Positions 23,471 through 36,446 are shown, numbered from the stretch's first letter. The stretch is 64,000 nt of DNA from Aptenodytes patagonicus (GCF_965638725.1 NC_134949.1:77592017-77656016); one strand, 5' to 3'. Translations and numbers: made by a program. Notes: generated by a model from the sequence alone, not told the origin.

Positions 23471-26400
23471 GTCGCCGCTCTCCGTTGCGTGTTTGCCTTC
23501 CGTGCCTCTCCCCACCAACACAGAACACACCCAAGGGTGATTTTTATTAGCGCCACCGCTTCCATGAGCCTGCCCTTACTGTGTTATCGTAGCGCATCCA
23601 TAACGCCCTTTTCCCCTTTATTGACTGCATAAATAATGCTGGGGGGAAAGCAAGGGTAATAAAGTTACAGTATCTCCCTTTTCTAACCAGCAATCGAAGC
23701 CCCGCTATCTTTTCGAGGCAAGAGGATAACTTACGTATGTCAACACCATAATTCATTATTATAGCAAATAAACATCTCTAAACTTCCCCTGCTTGTACTG
23801 CTTCAGAGCCAGCAGCTGCACACAAGCTGGAGTAAGGAGAAAGGTGCCTGGGTGCCAGGATGCCCTGCGCTGGCACTTCCGAATCCATCTGTGATTCTGC
23901 TCCTCCGCCTCATCTAGGTCGGTGATGGCCAACAGCCTGATTCATTAATGGCGATGTTTATCCAAAAAGCACAAGAACTGAGCTGTGCAACAAGAAAAGG
24001 ATGTTTCAGCCACACCGCCTAAAATTTTTGTTTACACGAATGTGTACAAATTAATGACTAATAAGCAAATGCATCTTTGTGTCTGTGCTAATCGTGAAAC
24101 GCTTCAAAGCTCTTTAATTAATATGTCTTAACTTGCAGTAGGCAGGCCTCGATGGTTCCTAGACACAGTTTCTCCTTACAAAATCAAGAAAGGTATATGC
24201 TTGACGGTCCTAATATTAAGATTAAAAAAACCAATAAAAAATTTCCTCCCTTAGCCTCTCAGCTCACACAGGGGTACTGAGCCACCTGCGTCCCCAAGCA
24301 CTTGCTTTCTCCCAGCCTCTGGGTTTGCTGACTGTGCAGGCAGCTCATCTGCTGTGAGAACATTCGTAAGTCGGCCATGGTTTACCTATTAAACCTGGCA
24401 ATTAGCACTGGTAAATAAAGGCAAGTTACAGACCAACCTAAAGGTAAGCAGGTCATGTCACTGCACAGTCTAGGTAAAGACATTTAGCTGCAGGAATGGA
24501 GTTATTTATTCCTGTCATTTCTATGACAAAAACATGCCTGGCTGTGTAATCCTCTTACTTTTCTCTTTGAGGACAGCTGCTGCACCAGAAACTCCCAAGT
24601 AAGTGGAGGGATTATAACACCATTGGCTAGAGAGAAGGACTTCAGAATTGAGAGGCTGAGGCTTAGGAAACTGGGGAGATAGCTAAGAGACAGGCTGGGC
24701 ACAGGGACCATGGAGCTTGGTGGGAGACAATCTGTCAGGTGAGGCTCCAGCTTGAGAATTAATGCTTAGGGAAGGGTGGAGACCTCAAAGTCCCCGCTCC
24801 TTGCTTTCAGTGAGCTCTGACCTGGCTACGTTCCCACTGACCAGCCCAGGCCCTATCTCCGCTGCTTTTCAGTGTTGGTCAGCATGTGGAGACTTGGCGG
24901 CAATAGCCAAAGCTCCCATGGGAATGTCCAGCAAACTCAGTTTCTCAGAAACTTTCCTCTTCCCTATATCCACGCACAAAAGGTGACCCAAAGGCCTGCT
25001 CTGGCTTCCCCGGGGAAAGGACTAAGCCTGCTGTAGATCTGCATGGTGTTTGTGCTAGCTGCCAGCTTTTACTCGGTCTCCCTGAGTGAGCCTGTCCAGC
25101 GCAAATGTGTCCTTCATGCATGTGTGAGCCCTGACTGCTTTGGTCTGGAAGCCTGTAAAGCACAGTGTTCTCGCTCACCCTCTCTAGATCCACCAAAGCA
25201 GTTTAAACTAACTCGGAATGACCCTTTTCCCTCTTCAGGGAAGTTTAGGCACGTGACTAGAGGCGACAAACCAGCACTTATCCGTTGGCCATCCTTGGTT
25301 AGAAAAGCAAAATACTTAGGTCAGAAACGCACAGAGATGCCTACATGCTTTAGAAACAGGTCTTATTCACAGGGTTTCCTTGTGACCTTGGCAAAGGTCA
25401 GCATCCAATGTTTGAAGTGGCAGCTTTGTTAGGCAGAGCATCTTCCGCAAGTCTATTGCCCCATTCCTTTGGAAATGCTGTTCACATGTGAGACAGCGCC
25501 AAATACTCTCCCCGTTCCCTTGTGCCAGAAGAGAGGAACAGAGAGCAGGGGGACCCTAACCTCAGCTCCTGCGCAACAGACGTACACTGCCCTGTGCAAT
25601 GGGTTTGACAAAGCATTGCCTGGTCTCTTCAGTAGAGAAAGCCAGCCCGTGGTGTTAGCAAGGTCACTCTCTGGACACTCGGATTCTCTTACTGCCTGCA
25701 TTAGACACGGGAACGACCCAGATTCTGCGCTGATCTCATTTGCCTTTGGTCAGTACTTCGTTTCTGTTGGCAAACACACCCTTTTACACTCTTTGGGATC
25801 CTTAAGTTTTTCTTAGCTCAACAGCTAAACCATAGGACAGAAGTTTTACAACAGATTTAAGTACACATTTGGTTATGAAATTGCTAGCGATGCTCTTGAT
25901 CTGACCTGTAATTTTATCAAAGATTAACTTAAATCCGCTGACTCCAGTGATGCTGCTGCTTGTAAATGGAAATTCCCTGGGCCCCCATCTGGGCTCTTTC
26001 TGCTAATGTGAATAAAGGAGTTGCAACTTTGTTGGGGACAGAATATGCCCGCTGGCTTTTGTATTTTAAATGAAAGCCTAGGAAAAGACTTCCTGCATTC
26101 AGTTGATAAACACAGGCACTGTATTTTTGTCATTTATCTTGCTTACCCAGAACTGCAATAAATAGTACCAAAAAATGGTAAAGAAAAAATTGGGTTAAAA
26201 GTCAGGATATTCAATTTTGAGATACATTAGTTTCCCCTACCAGCGTCAGAAAGAAGCTTCACTTTTAAGTGAGCTAGCTGCATGTCTTGCCCCCTGTGCA
26301 ATCCCATGTAGCAGGCATCCTCATTACCTGCAGCTTTGTTTGGCTCTAATACTATTCTTTGAAGGGGTACATGGACGAGAGGTGCAGAGCCATTTGTATA

Positions 26401-27200
26401 ACTGGTAGCCTAACATCAAACCATTTTGGCTTCTGTATATACATACATACAGTTTAAACCTAAAGCTATGTTTTTCAGGAATTAATTATAATGAAGAAGA
26501 AAATTTTAAAAGTATCAATCAAACAAAAATAAGCTTTAAACCACCTGAAGGTTAATTTAGCCACATAATGAACGCATGCTTCCCAGGACAGGCACTGGAA
26601 GGGGTACCTTCACTTTCCAGCACCTGCCACCACTTGCTTCCAGTGGTGCCTGCAAAGTGCTGCCTTTGTAAAACATTTCCTGGTTATAATGCCTCCTAAT
26701 ATTTACAAAGTCACAACTAGCAATTTCAGCTGTAAATAGAGAAGCACACATTTTTTAATTTTTCTTCCCCACCTATAATTTTTTTGATCCTGATTTATTA
26801 TCATCTTCCCTTATATTGTCAGATAATAACGGTATATAGAACAGCAAGACTAGACTGGCCCGTCCACCTCAGTCAAGGCTTTCAAACTTGAAGAGCTTAT
26901 TTCTGGGCCCAAAATTCACGCAGAGATCTAAAATCCGTTAACAAATAATGCAACGTAACTCCAGAAGCAATGCTGTGACTCATGTCTGCAGTTCATACAA
27001 GGTTCGTATCTGAAAACCCAGGTGGGAGCAGGCGGCGTCGCCACGCGTCTCTCAGCCATCACCTTCTGTATTTCCTGCCATACCGATTGTCTACGGCGAT
27101 AAGGCGAAGCAGGAGCCTGGTAGAGGTGGCTCTGACTTCCTGGTCTGAGCGTGCCTGCGCCGAGAGAGGTGTGAGACGTGGTACTGTCCTTACGCTCCGC
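23471..27200. other. intergenic, no gene recognised
   Basis: Between the CYB5R3 island and the plus-strand gene further right I see no exon with motif or splice support and no identifiable transposon. Open frames near 25.0-25.8 kb on both strands lack any family signature. Confidence 0.5.
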
Positions 27201-27239
27201 ATCTTCTTGTGGGGTTTGGCACTTCCTGCCTCTCCCTTG

Positions 27240-27289
27240 CCTTCCTGTCCGTCTGAGTGACAGTCCTCAGCGGGTAAGTGGAGTATAAG
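27240..27289 (+). promoter_or_regulatory. candidate 5' non-coding exon end and TATA-like box
   Basis: A consensus donor (CAGCGG|GTAAGT, exon end 27273) lies at the 3' edge of a moderately CpG-rich stretch, 4.5 kb upstream of the ENDOU-like coding exons. A TATAAG sequence lies at 27284-27289. Either could mark the 5' end of that gene's transcript. No transcript supports this. Confidence 0.3.
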
Positions 27290-30200
27290 AGGGAGGGAGC
27301 TCCGTGCCTTGGACTACCAGAAGGATTTCTGAGCTTCAGGTTGCATTTTCCCTGCTCGGTGTATTAGAGAAAAATTTCTTCCTGGCATGGCTAACGGGCA
27401 AGAGAAAATCACACTAATTCTTCCCTAACACGAAGGGCAAGTGGGGATGGGATATATTCGTCTGGGAGACGTGTAAAAGGGAGTTATGTGAAATGCAGCA
27501 CTGCAATAACCCTGCTTCCTGCTTCTATTCTGTTTTACTAACTCGTCAGCGTAAAAAGTTGGTGAGACAACTGAATCATCAGCTCTTTTAGCTAAAATAA
27601 GATGATGCTAAGATCAGTTTTTGCTTAAACATAGCTGATAACATAGAATCGGTTCTCCAAATGGCACCTGCCTGCCCAGAACCTTGATAGAGTGTTTGCC
27701 GACTAACTGCACACTCTTACGTTTGTCCCTTGACAATGCATTTTCTTTTCCACCTACAAAACCTGCCTTATTTATCCTTTGGTATTTCAAATACCAACTT
27801 TAAACTAAGAAAAACTTCACTGGAATCAAGTAAAAGGCATACACACTGGTGTAAGAGGAAAATGGAGAGAATTGTTTGTATCTTCTATTAACCATATAAG
27901 CTGATGCATGGATTTCGCAACATTTGAACCAACTTTTTTAAATGATTGGAAACTCCTTGTAAATGGCTGCTCATCAGCCATTTCCAAATGCTTTCTTCTC
28001 TATGCCAAGATTAAAGGCTTTTTAAAAACTGGATGTTGTTCAAAGGATCTCTGAAGGTAAATTTACTTTAGAGAAGATGTTCAGATGTTCAGTCAGACCT
28101 TCTTTGCAGGGATCCATGTGATCCATTTGCAATACATTTTTTCTTGCTTTGACACTGTTGACTTGCTCACATGATTCACCATTGACCTTTTAATTCTCTT
28201 CAAGTCTTGAGTCATGTCTGATTTATAGCAATAAAGGACTTCTTCTTGGGGCATTGTTTTGGATAGAATGAAGGTTTCATACAAAAAAGTAATTTGGAAA
28301 AACGGGCACACCATGTGAATGTTTCACTTGAAAGCTATAATAAATGGAGATGTTGGATTCTTTTGCCCTAGCTGCACTGCTGGTGCATTAGAGTTACTAT
28401 TGCAAAGAGGCTCCCCCAAAAGTTTTCTCAGCTCTTACGAGTGCAGACTGAGTGTTCTTGTTGTGGGGGTGGTGCTCTGCACATGTAAGCACATCCAAGC
28501 AAGACTCCAACTGCACAAAATCCAATTGGCCAGACTTCTTGCACAGAAATAATTTATTCTATGTGAAAGCACAAATCTAACAACTGAGAGATTTCACCAT
28601 AGGGAGGGGATTGAGAATTAATGATAAAAACCTCTGTTTTGAGTCATACATGCAATCATATTGAAAACCAGAGAGTAAATACACAATACTCTTTCTCAGG
28701 GAAACCTTACCTAAATGCTGTGTGTCATGGATTTGCATGAAGGTGTTGGGCTTCTTCTCTTTGAAGTTGTCTCACCTCATATGTGTAAGCTAAGTTTATG
28801 GACCTTATTTAAAGAAATACTGTCCAGAAAGTGTTTTTACAAGATGACTATGTAAGTTGCTAAACAAGTGCTTTGCTTTGGCAGGGATATATTTTTCTTT
28901 ATTCTAATCTTCAGTTACAATGTGTACAGGTGGTCTGCTCTGTTTGGATACTAAAGGGACAACAAAAAGGAGAGGCAAAGTCCATGATGATATTGTGGTA
29001 GCACCCAGCAGAGAAAAAGGAGAGAAAAGGCTTTTATTTTATAAAATTAAGTGACTGTAGAGTTTTGGGACACATTTTCTGAGTGCAGGAATACATTTAG
29101 TAGAAGTATATTTATTAAATAAATATGAGGATTGAAATCTGTAGGTATGCTCTTGCTGTAACCCTCTCCTGAGTAGACACCCTGAGCTTGCCTCCATGAG
29201 CTCATGCAATATTCCGTAACATTTCTAGAGGAGAAACGATCAAACAGAGCCCTACAGTCCTTTATAAACACAGGACAAATCTGCCAAGAGCAGACCAAGA
29301 ACAAGCAGTAGGTATTGAAGGGATGACAGATTTCCTGTGTAAGTGACTTTTACCAAAATACATACATACTAAAATATATGTATATAAAATACTATATATA
29401 TGGAACAAAATATTAAAAACAAACAAATCCTGACATCCCCCCTAATATTTCACATACCTTGGATGTTCCACAGAGAGCAGACTTCTATCCACCACTGGTA
29501 TTTACTTCCAAAGTAAAAACTGTATTAAACATAATAGGGTGGTACTCAAACAGATACAGAGGAGTAGACAGCAGGAAGGTCCAGAACCCAGGAGAAAAAC
29601 GATCCAATAAAATTAGGTCAGTCCAAGATAACATGAATGTAGATGGCGCTTGAAGTTTGAAAAACATCTCTGGTACTGTTCTGTGAATTTGCCGATCCTG
29701 TTCTTGGGACTTCAGCTGAGCTGGTGAGATGAACAATTTTCTGTTTAGTGTTGGTTTGTAAGCTCTTTTGAGAAGGAATTGCTCTTCGTAAGACTCTGGA
29801 AAGAATGTGGAGGTACAGCTGAAAATAATTTAAAATGCTGCTGTTGGTTGCTTCTGTGATATGCCGCGAGGCTAGCTCCCGGTGAAGTTGAGCAGGTGCC
29901 TCATTTGGGCTGCGCAGCCAGTATTGATAATGTGATGCCACAAGCCACGCTTCTGCTGTATAAGAGCAACCTGGGGTTTGGGCAAGGGCTGAATATAGCT
30001 CCTCTGTGACAGCCTCCTTCTGCTCCACTGTAAGATCCATGCAAGTACTTGTTCCAAGCAAAAATCTTCTTTCATATTCGTGTTTAACCCTAGCAACCAA
30101 CATATCCTTTGGCTCCCATATACTAGAATTTTTAGTCCTTTTCCTTCCTTCAGGTATTGACACCTATTCAAGCCCAGTTCAAAATTCAGGTGATCCTGCA

Positions 30201-31770
30201 GATTTCCCATCAACAACAATCTCAAAGTATCACAGAGCCTGAGCGAAAACGGACTGTCAGTGCCTCTTGTGTAGCTGAGGTACGTGATGGCTCAGATTTC
30301 CAGCTGCAGGCAGACTGAGGTGGTGGCAGCCAAAGTAGTTACAGTTGTCTGCCCTGCCCTTCTGTAGCAGGTTGCTTTCCCCACTCTAAATAATGCTGAG
30401 TATAATATGAATATCATATATGTTCTTTATGCCTCTCAGCTGCTGCAGCTTATCCTCTGGTGCATTAATGTAAACTGGCTGCTTTTGGGTCTTAACTCAG
30501 GGATATGAATTCCTTTGGGCAACAAGCTCTCAAGGAGTTAAGCGCAGATTGCTTACGCTTTTCAGGATTTTAATCTTAGGCTGTATAAGCTCCATCCCAC
30601 AGTTATAGAAACAATTCTGGAGAAAAAGGATTGCTCAGTAATGTGGAAAAAAAAGTCCCAGTTCTCCAGGCAGAGTTTGCTACTTTCTGTTTCCTTCACT
30701 ATGGAGCTTAGACCAGCAGTTTCTGAGCCAGCCATGAAGTGCAGTCCAGGACAGGAGAAGGCACATAAAATCTTGCTGTGCTGCTTCTAGACTAATTTCC
30801 CACCGTTTGATTAATGCCCTCTTTTCTGCTATGACTTCTATTCCCTGCCTGCCAACAATGGGGCAGGTGCCCACCTGCCTCACTTTTTGCTCTTCCTGGC
30901 TCTCAAGCTGCCTCACGTCAAGGCTGCCCCATCAGAAGACTCTTTGTGACCTTACCACAGTAATTGTTTGCTCTTTCTGCTAGAGAGCATGGAATTTGCC
31001 ACTGGCCAGAATAGAAGGAGAAGACATAACAGTAATCAGTAAGGAAGTTCAGAGTTGGGCTTGAAGGTGCCTTGGTTCAGTCTGGGAGAACCAGTTGTTA
31101 AAATCATGGCAAGTTGTCCAAATGACTTATTTGAAAGACATGCCCATTGTTGACAAATTTCTGCACTTTTTTCTTTTCTTGAGAACATCTACTTTGGAGG
31201 AGAAATTCAGAATTATCAAGCAGTTCTGCTCTGGGCTTCAATGCATGTGCTGGTTTGTAACTGATTAATTCAACTGTCAGTCATTTAAAGATTAATCCAC
31301 TTCTCTTTCTTCTCCACTCTGTTCTTTGTCTTGATCTTACGTGTTAGTGTGGACATAATGCCCTTGAAACTGGAGCTACCTTTGGGCAGTTCATCACATT
31401 AACAACCCTTCCTGAATCTTGTTGACAGATGGATGGATAGGTTTGTACGGGCATGAGAGATCAGTGCATGAGAGAATTTTATTGTATGCAGACCCTGTGT
31501 TTAGAGTCTTGGTCATCCTTCAGCACGCTAACTTTATGCTAGGATAACCATGCGAATGGGTGAAGGAAAGCATCTCTAGTGTGGAGTCTTGCAGGATAAA
31601 AGGTAGGAAGAGTTGTATATAAGCTTGCTGCTAGAACAGCATCATAGAGAGAATTCTTTGCTTCCTGTTTTGTTGTGTAGTGTTGCTGCACACTGATAAC
31701 AATCTCCTGCTTGCCTCGGGTTTGTACATAGAATCCTCCTGAATGAAACACCACCATCTTAATTTTTATT
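27290..31770. other. upstream region or 5' intron of the ENDOU-like gene
   Basis: If the 27.27 kb donor is real, this is the first intron. An antisense 181-codon ORF (29618-30163) lies inside and is listed separately. No recognisable transposon is seen. Confidence 0.4.
29618..30163 (-). other. unidentified coding-like ORF, 181 codons
   Basis: An open frame whose composition looks protein-coding rather than random: balanced charged and hydrophobic residues and amphipathic stretches such as VEQKEAVTEELYSALAQ and HYQYWLRSPNEAPAQLHREL. I do not recognise the family. It begins at a GTG with a TAG directly upstream in frame, so it is an internal exon with an unseen acceptor, a fragment of a retrocopy, or chance. 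The +1 frame is also open just upstream, which would fit an old frameshift. It lies antisense in the presumed 5' intron of the ENDOU-like gene, and no mammalian neighbour at this locus matches. Confidence 0.3.
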
Positions 31771-31774
31771 TCAG

Positions 31775-31791
31775 TGCATGGAAAACCGCAG
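31775..31791 (+). pseudogene. ENDOU-like exon 1 (start codon), non-canonical donor
   Basis: It follows acceptor TTTATTTCAG and contains ATG at 31778. Joined to exon 2 it reads MENRRKALNHELSK, the same length as the Xenopus N-terminus MASNRGQLNHELSK, and the phase matches. The donor position reads CAG|GAAGGC, not GT. The call rests on the protein match and phase. Confidence 0.6.
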
Positions 31792-32075
31792 GAAGGCTTA
31801 TTAACAAGAACTTTGTTAAAATATACTCTAAAATAACCTTAGGGAAGGCTCAAGCTTCCTTACAGGTTACCTGCATTCTTTAGATATGAACATGAACCGT
31901 AAGCTTTATGGTTTTTAGAGCAGCACTCACAGGAAGGTGTGGGGAGAAGCGAAAGCTCTCCTGATGACAAGCTAGTATCCAGAACATAGAGTGGCATTAG
32001 AACTCTAGAAGTGACTTGCAGAAATAACAGTATGTGTCTTTTTTAACGTGCATATTTCTCTGGATTTCTTGACAG

Positions 32076-32175
32076 GAAGGCCTTAAATCATGAACTTTCT
32101 AAACTTTTCAGTAACATGTGGGATATGGATGTTAACCGCCTTGTGCCTGGGAAAGACTACACAATTGATTTGCAG
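32076..32175 (+). pseudogene. ENDOU-like exon 2
   Basis: It encodes KALNHELSKLFSNMWDMD and VNRLVPGKDYTIDLQ, typical of the XendoU N-terminus. It is 100 bp with acceptor GACAG and donor GTAACC. Confidence 0.88.
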
Positions 32176-32344
32176 GTAACCAACTGCTAAGTCACACGAG
32201 GATTAAGGGCAGTACAATACTGTAGGAAAAGGTGTCTGCAAAACTGCCTTTTGCTAAAAGTGTTGCCTATGCTTCGTCATTTCCACTAACGGCATAGTTA
32301 GTGACAAAGAATCACTTAGGAGAGGGAACAGCACAGAGAACACA

Positions 32345-32760
32345 TTAATGGTCCACACTACCTGCACGTTGGTTACAAGTGGAGTCTCTCAGGTGTCTGT
32401 CTTGGGTCCTATAACAGTTAATAACTTTATCAGTGGCCTGGAGGAGGGGATGGAGTGCCACCTTTCCAATTTTGCAGATGACAGCAACCTGTGGTGATGA
32501 AGTTGGTATGCTCAAGCGCAGGGCTTCTCTTCAGCCGGACCTAGGCAGGCTGGAGAAATAGGCTAAGGAAGGAATATCATGGAATTCAACACGGACAAAT
32601 GCAACCAGAACAGGATGCCCAGAGAAGCTGTGAAATCTCCACCTCCAGAGGTTTTCAAGACCCAACAAGATGACACCCTGAGCAATATGGTCTGAATTCA
32701 GTGTTGACCATACTTTGAGCAGGACTAGAGATGTCCTGAGGTCCCCTCCACCCTGGATGT
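32345..32760 (+). repeat. old CR1 LINE fragment
   Basis: Strongly diverged CR1 sequence in intron 2 of the ENDOU-like gene. The remains of the reverse-transcriptase [10 protein letters not shown] and FADDTKL stretches are recognisable (for example at 32395-32425 and 32473-32495). Its decay is much greater than in the CR1 copies at 9.9 and 55.8 kb. Confidence 0.7.
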
Positions 32761-33635
32761 TTCCGTGTGTGTATGACTGCTTGTGTATATGGTCTGGGTG
32801 ACTTGCAGCGAGGAAGAAGGGGAGATAGGTCCCAAGTCATTCTTGGGGGAATAAGGGAGGAATTCCTGGGTCTCATCTGGAGAGTGTGGAGTAGCACAGA
32901 GGTGTGGGTGAGGAGGGTTTCAGGGTTGTTGCTACCAGTCCCAGGGAACTGTGAGGGACGAGTGGGTATCAGATTTGATGAGCAGCCATTTCACTCCTTG
33001 CCAGCTCAGTGTAGTGCAAACATGACCATGTGTTTTGGCCACAAATTGCACCAGGCCACTGAATATTCAGTATTCAATTTTGTACTCACACAAGTGCTCA
33101 AACACTTTATTTCAACGTTGCTTCATATTATAAGATACAATTTTCTGTTGCTGATAAACTTGAAAAAGAGGTACGTACCTCAGGCCAAAATGCGTGTGGG
33201 GAAAACTTCTCCCATATGCTTTCTCCATCTCTCAGAACAAGGCTCTAGTTACCCCTTGCCCGTGTTAACAAACTGCTCCTCATCTTTTCTCCTCTTTCCT
33301 TGAGAATGCCCTTTTTGGAACAGAAACTTGAAAATTGTCAGGAAAGCCTCCTTTCTGTTTTGGATGTGCTTATTGGTAACATTGATTAAAATGCCCTTAA
33401 ATGTGGCCAACCAGAAGTCTTCGAAAACTTCAGAGCACCAGGATGCACCAGTCCAAAGCTGGTGGAGCTGCACAGAACAATCTCGGCATCTCCCCGGCAC
33501 TGGGGTGATGGCTGGGGCTGCGGTCATGAAGTCAGAAAGAGAAAACAAAGGCTGAGACTGAGAGAGCCTACTCAGGAGTGGGATTGCTTAAGCATTATAA
33601 CAGAGGAGAGGAGAATTAGACTGGCTATCTTGGGC

Positions 33636-33720
33636 CCTGCCCACGGCAGGGGGGTTGGTCTAGATGACCTTTAAAGGTCCCTTCCAACCCAAACTATTCT
33701 ATGATTCTATGATTCTATGA
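33636..33720 (+). repeat. CR1 3' tail
   Basis: A short 5'-truncated CR1: GATGACCTTTAAAGGTCCC followed by TTCCAACCCAAACTATTCT and about three copies of the ATTCTATG terminal repeat. It belongs to the same young subfamily as the copies at 9.85 and 55.79 kb. Confidence 0.9.
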
Positions 33721-34190
33721 CTCAGGAGAGAAACAACCCCTCTGCTGCACTGCATGGCCTCATAAACTATATGCAGTGGGTCTGTGGGTTACAAATGAAC
33801 AGAGAAAGAAGGTGCACAAATCTCTTTTTTATTTATTTGTGGTGGGAGGGAGCCTTGGCTCTACATTACTTCTTTTTATCATGTGATGTATATAGCATAG
33901 TAGCACAGCTGGTTACTGATCAGAACTGAGCTAACACATGGGTCATCACAATCACCTCTGAAAATGAGCCAACAGAGAAATTCCAGGCTCTTACAATGTC
34001 AGAGATTATGTCTTTTTTCTTTATGCTGGTAGTGTTTCTGTAATGTCTTGCCTTGTTTCGTAGGAAGACCATTCCTAACAAAGAAACCTGATAGCATTAT
34101 GAGTTTTGTTTTGATTATTATAAAGGCAGGCACTGTCTCCTCTAAGGACATCTTACTTCTTTCATTGTCTTACTCCGGTGTTTCTCCTAG

Positions 34191-34302
34191 GGAAAAGCAG
34201 ATGTCGCACAGCAAGGTGACAGTGCTGTCCAGGACAGCGCAGCCAGACATCTGTTTCACAACGTAAATGAAGAACGCCTGAAGAGCATAAAAACTTTTGC
34301 AA
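34191..34302 (+). pseudogene. ENDOU-like exon 3
   Basis: It encodes GKADVAQQGDSAVQDSA to LKSIKTFA. It is 112 bp with acceptor CTCCTAG and donor GTGAGA. No lesion is seen. Confidence 0.9.
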
Positions 34303-35512
34303 GTGAGACCCGTTCTTTTGTTAATGGTGGAAATGACATGAAGAATCCGTGTTGGTTTTTATGTGTTTGCCTAAAATATAACATCATATAGAATTTGGAT
34401 GGTGGTGAGGATCATCAGGCCGCATGTCATTTGAAGGTAGTTTCCACAACATTTGCATAGAGGTTACCTGTAGCCTCAGCCTCAGGAAGAACATCCTTTT
34501 GTGCCTTAGCCAAAATTTGAATTTTTCTGTGGTTCTTCCACTACAAAGTGAAATGGATGAGACTCTTGTCATTGCTTTGATGTTACTCCATGTATTGAAA
34601 AAGACGCCAAAGTCATCTCTCCTCCTTTGCTCACAGCTTCTAGCCCTTTCAGATAGCGCTAGGTCCACAGCTACTCCTTGCATTTCTGTTGGGGGCTATA
34701 CTTCAAGCATGTCTATGAATGTATGTTTCCTTCCCTGATTTTTCTTTTCCCCGGATAGAGTTACATTAAGCTGATCGAACAGCCGGCATAATGGGGAGCA
34801 CTCTGCTCCCCCCACTCCTCTCTGAGCCACACAATCCTGTGTCTAGGGCAGCTCTGGTACTCACTGAACCCTACGCTGAGTCCCTTCAGCTCACTAACCC
34901 GGCAGGAAGTGACTTCGGTTTTTGACCTCAAGTATTTTTCTATCAGCTTGGTGTGCTGAATCAGCCCCCAGAGTCCACTGAGTGTCAGAGCACAAGTAGA
35001 TGAAGCGACGGGAGGGAGCAGGGCGCAAAAGGGATGCAAAGGAGAAAATGAACCCATCCACTCGGTGGCCATGCGCTCAAGCTCAAGCCATCTCATGTAG
35101 GTTTATGCTGTATTATTCCTCTGCTGAAGTAATGCCCACAAAGCCTTCTGCCAGCATAGCTCAAGTTCGTAAGCCTATGTCTGTAATTTTGGTGGTCAGA
35201 TGAGATGTGTTTTGGTAGAAGGTCATTATTGCTTCAGCACTTGGTTCCATAAGGAAGCTCAGTAGCGAGCTGTTTATCTTAAAAAGAAGTAAAGCGGTGG
35301 TCTGGCCTTGAGTCATCTCTAGACCTACACCCAACAGTGCACCTGAGAATAAAATTTGACATATAAAGGAATGTCTTTCTCTAAGGGCTTTCAAGGCACA
35401 TTATATGGCATCTTTTTATGATGGCAGTCTCCAATGACTGGATCACAGGTATGATTAGGCATATGGCCTGTTCATCAGGATGAGCATGCTGAGTGTTTCT
35501 CTTTTTCTGCAG

Positions 35513-35634
35513 CTTTTATTTCCTTATTGGACAACTATGAGACATCAACCGGTATGACAGAAGTAGTGACTCCAGAAGAAATAGTTGAAAACAATTGTTT
35601 TCTTGATGCTATCTTAGCGACAGAAGTCATGAAA
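35513..35634 (+). pseudogene. ENDOU-like exon 4
   Basis: It encodes FISLLDNYETSTG, VVTPEEIVENN and FLDAILATEVMK. It is 122 bp with acceptor TTCTGCAG and donor GTGAGT. No lesion is seen. Confidence 0.92.
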
Positions 35635-35719
35635 GTGAGTAACACAGATCTTTTTCAGTCACTGAAAACACTGAATTAAAAAGTAAACTGTGTATATATC
35701 TTGGTTTTCTATCCTTCAG

Positions 35720-35829
35720 CTAGCTCATGAATATCTGCTTAAAAAAAAACTAGCAAAGCCAAACCTTGCCGATTTCAAATATCAGCTCTATGACATCTGG
35801 TTCCAGCTCTATGCCAGGAAAGGAGACAG
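35720..35829 (+). pseudogene. ENDOU-like exon 5
   Basis: It encodes LAHEYLLKKKLAKPN and YQLYDIWFQLYARKGD. It is 110 bp with acceptor CCTTCAG and donor GTATGT. No lesion is seen. Confidence 0.92.
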
Positions 35830-35999
35830 GTATGTTTGATGGATATGGCCCCTGATAATCTCTACAGTATTCTGACTCAGGTAACTATAAGTCTGAGTGC
35901 CATCTGTTACACAGAGAACTGGAAGACAGCCTCAGAATATGGCCTAAATCAGGTGTTCATTGCTCCCACACAGATCGTGTTTAAAGACTTACTGATCAG

Positions 36000-36235
36000 A
36001 TACTAACAGCATTGACCCTTGGGGTACACCACTGGTGAACTGCCTCCAGCTGCACTTTGTGTCCCTAATCACAGGCCTTCAACTGCAGATGTTCATCCAC
36101 TTTTCAGCCCACCACATCATCCACTTTTCTAATCTGTACTTCATCAGTTTGTCTATGAGGCTGTTATGGGAGACAGTGTCTTGCTAAAATCTGGATAAGC
36201 AGCAGTGATGCATCTGTGGCATTTACTAGCAACCT
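36000..36235 (-). repeat. old CR1 LINE fragment
   Basis: Diverged CR1 in antisense orientation inside intron 5 of the ENDOU-like gene. The recognisable parts are TTGGGGTACACCACTGGTGA, CTTCATCAGTTTGTCTATGA and GGCTGTTATGGGAGACAGTG, the reverse complement of CR1 reverse-transcriptase sequence. Confidence 0.75.
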
Positions 36236-36446
36236 TCATCATCAAATATAAATTTAGACTTAGTGGCTAGACGGCATTGCAAGTTTTGTGCAAAGTAAGA
36301 AAGAAAACCCAACACATCCAGACAAATAAAAAAACTGGTTACAAATCAACCTAAGCAAGCTTGTGCATTTCTTGCCTTTTACCTCTGCCAATTTGAACTA
36401 TTTAAATACATAAAAGACCTATATATTATTCTTTGATTTATTACAG

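Noticed and set aside
22670-23632. Long open frames (up to 286 codons) on both strands at the CYB5R3 CpG island
   Set aside because: They are Pro/Arg/Gly/Ala-rich, overlap on opposite strands and have no domain. Stop-poor GC-rich DNA explains them.
30680-30916. 78-codon minus-strand ORF, considered as a partner exon of the 181-codon ORF
   Set aside because: No clear acceptor/donor pair links the two, and the sequence shows no family motif.
31539-31757. 72-codon minus-strand ORF just before the ENDOU-like start exon
   Set aside because: It looked protein-like but is isolated, has no recognised family and lies in the intron preceding exon 1.
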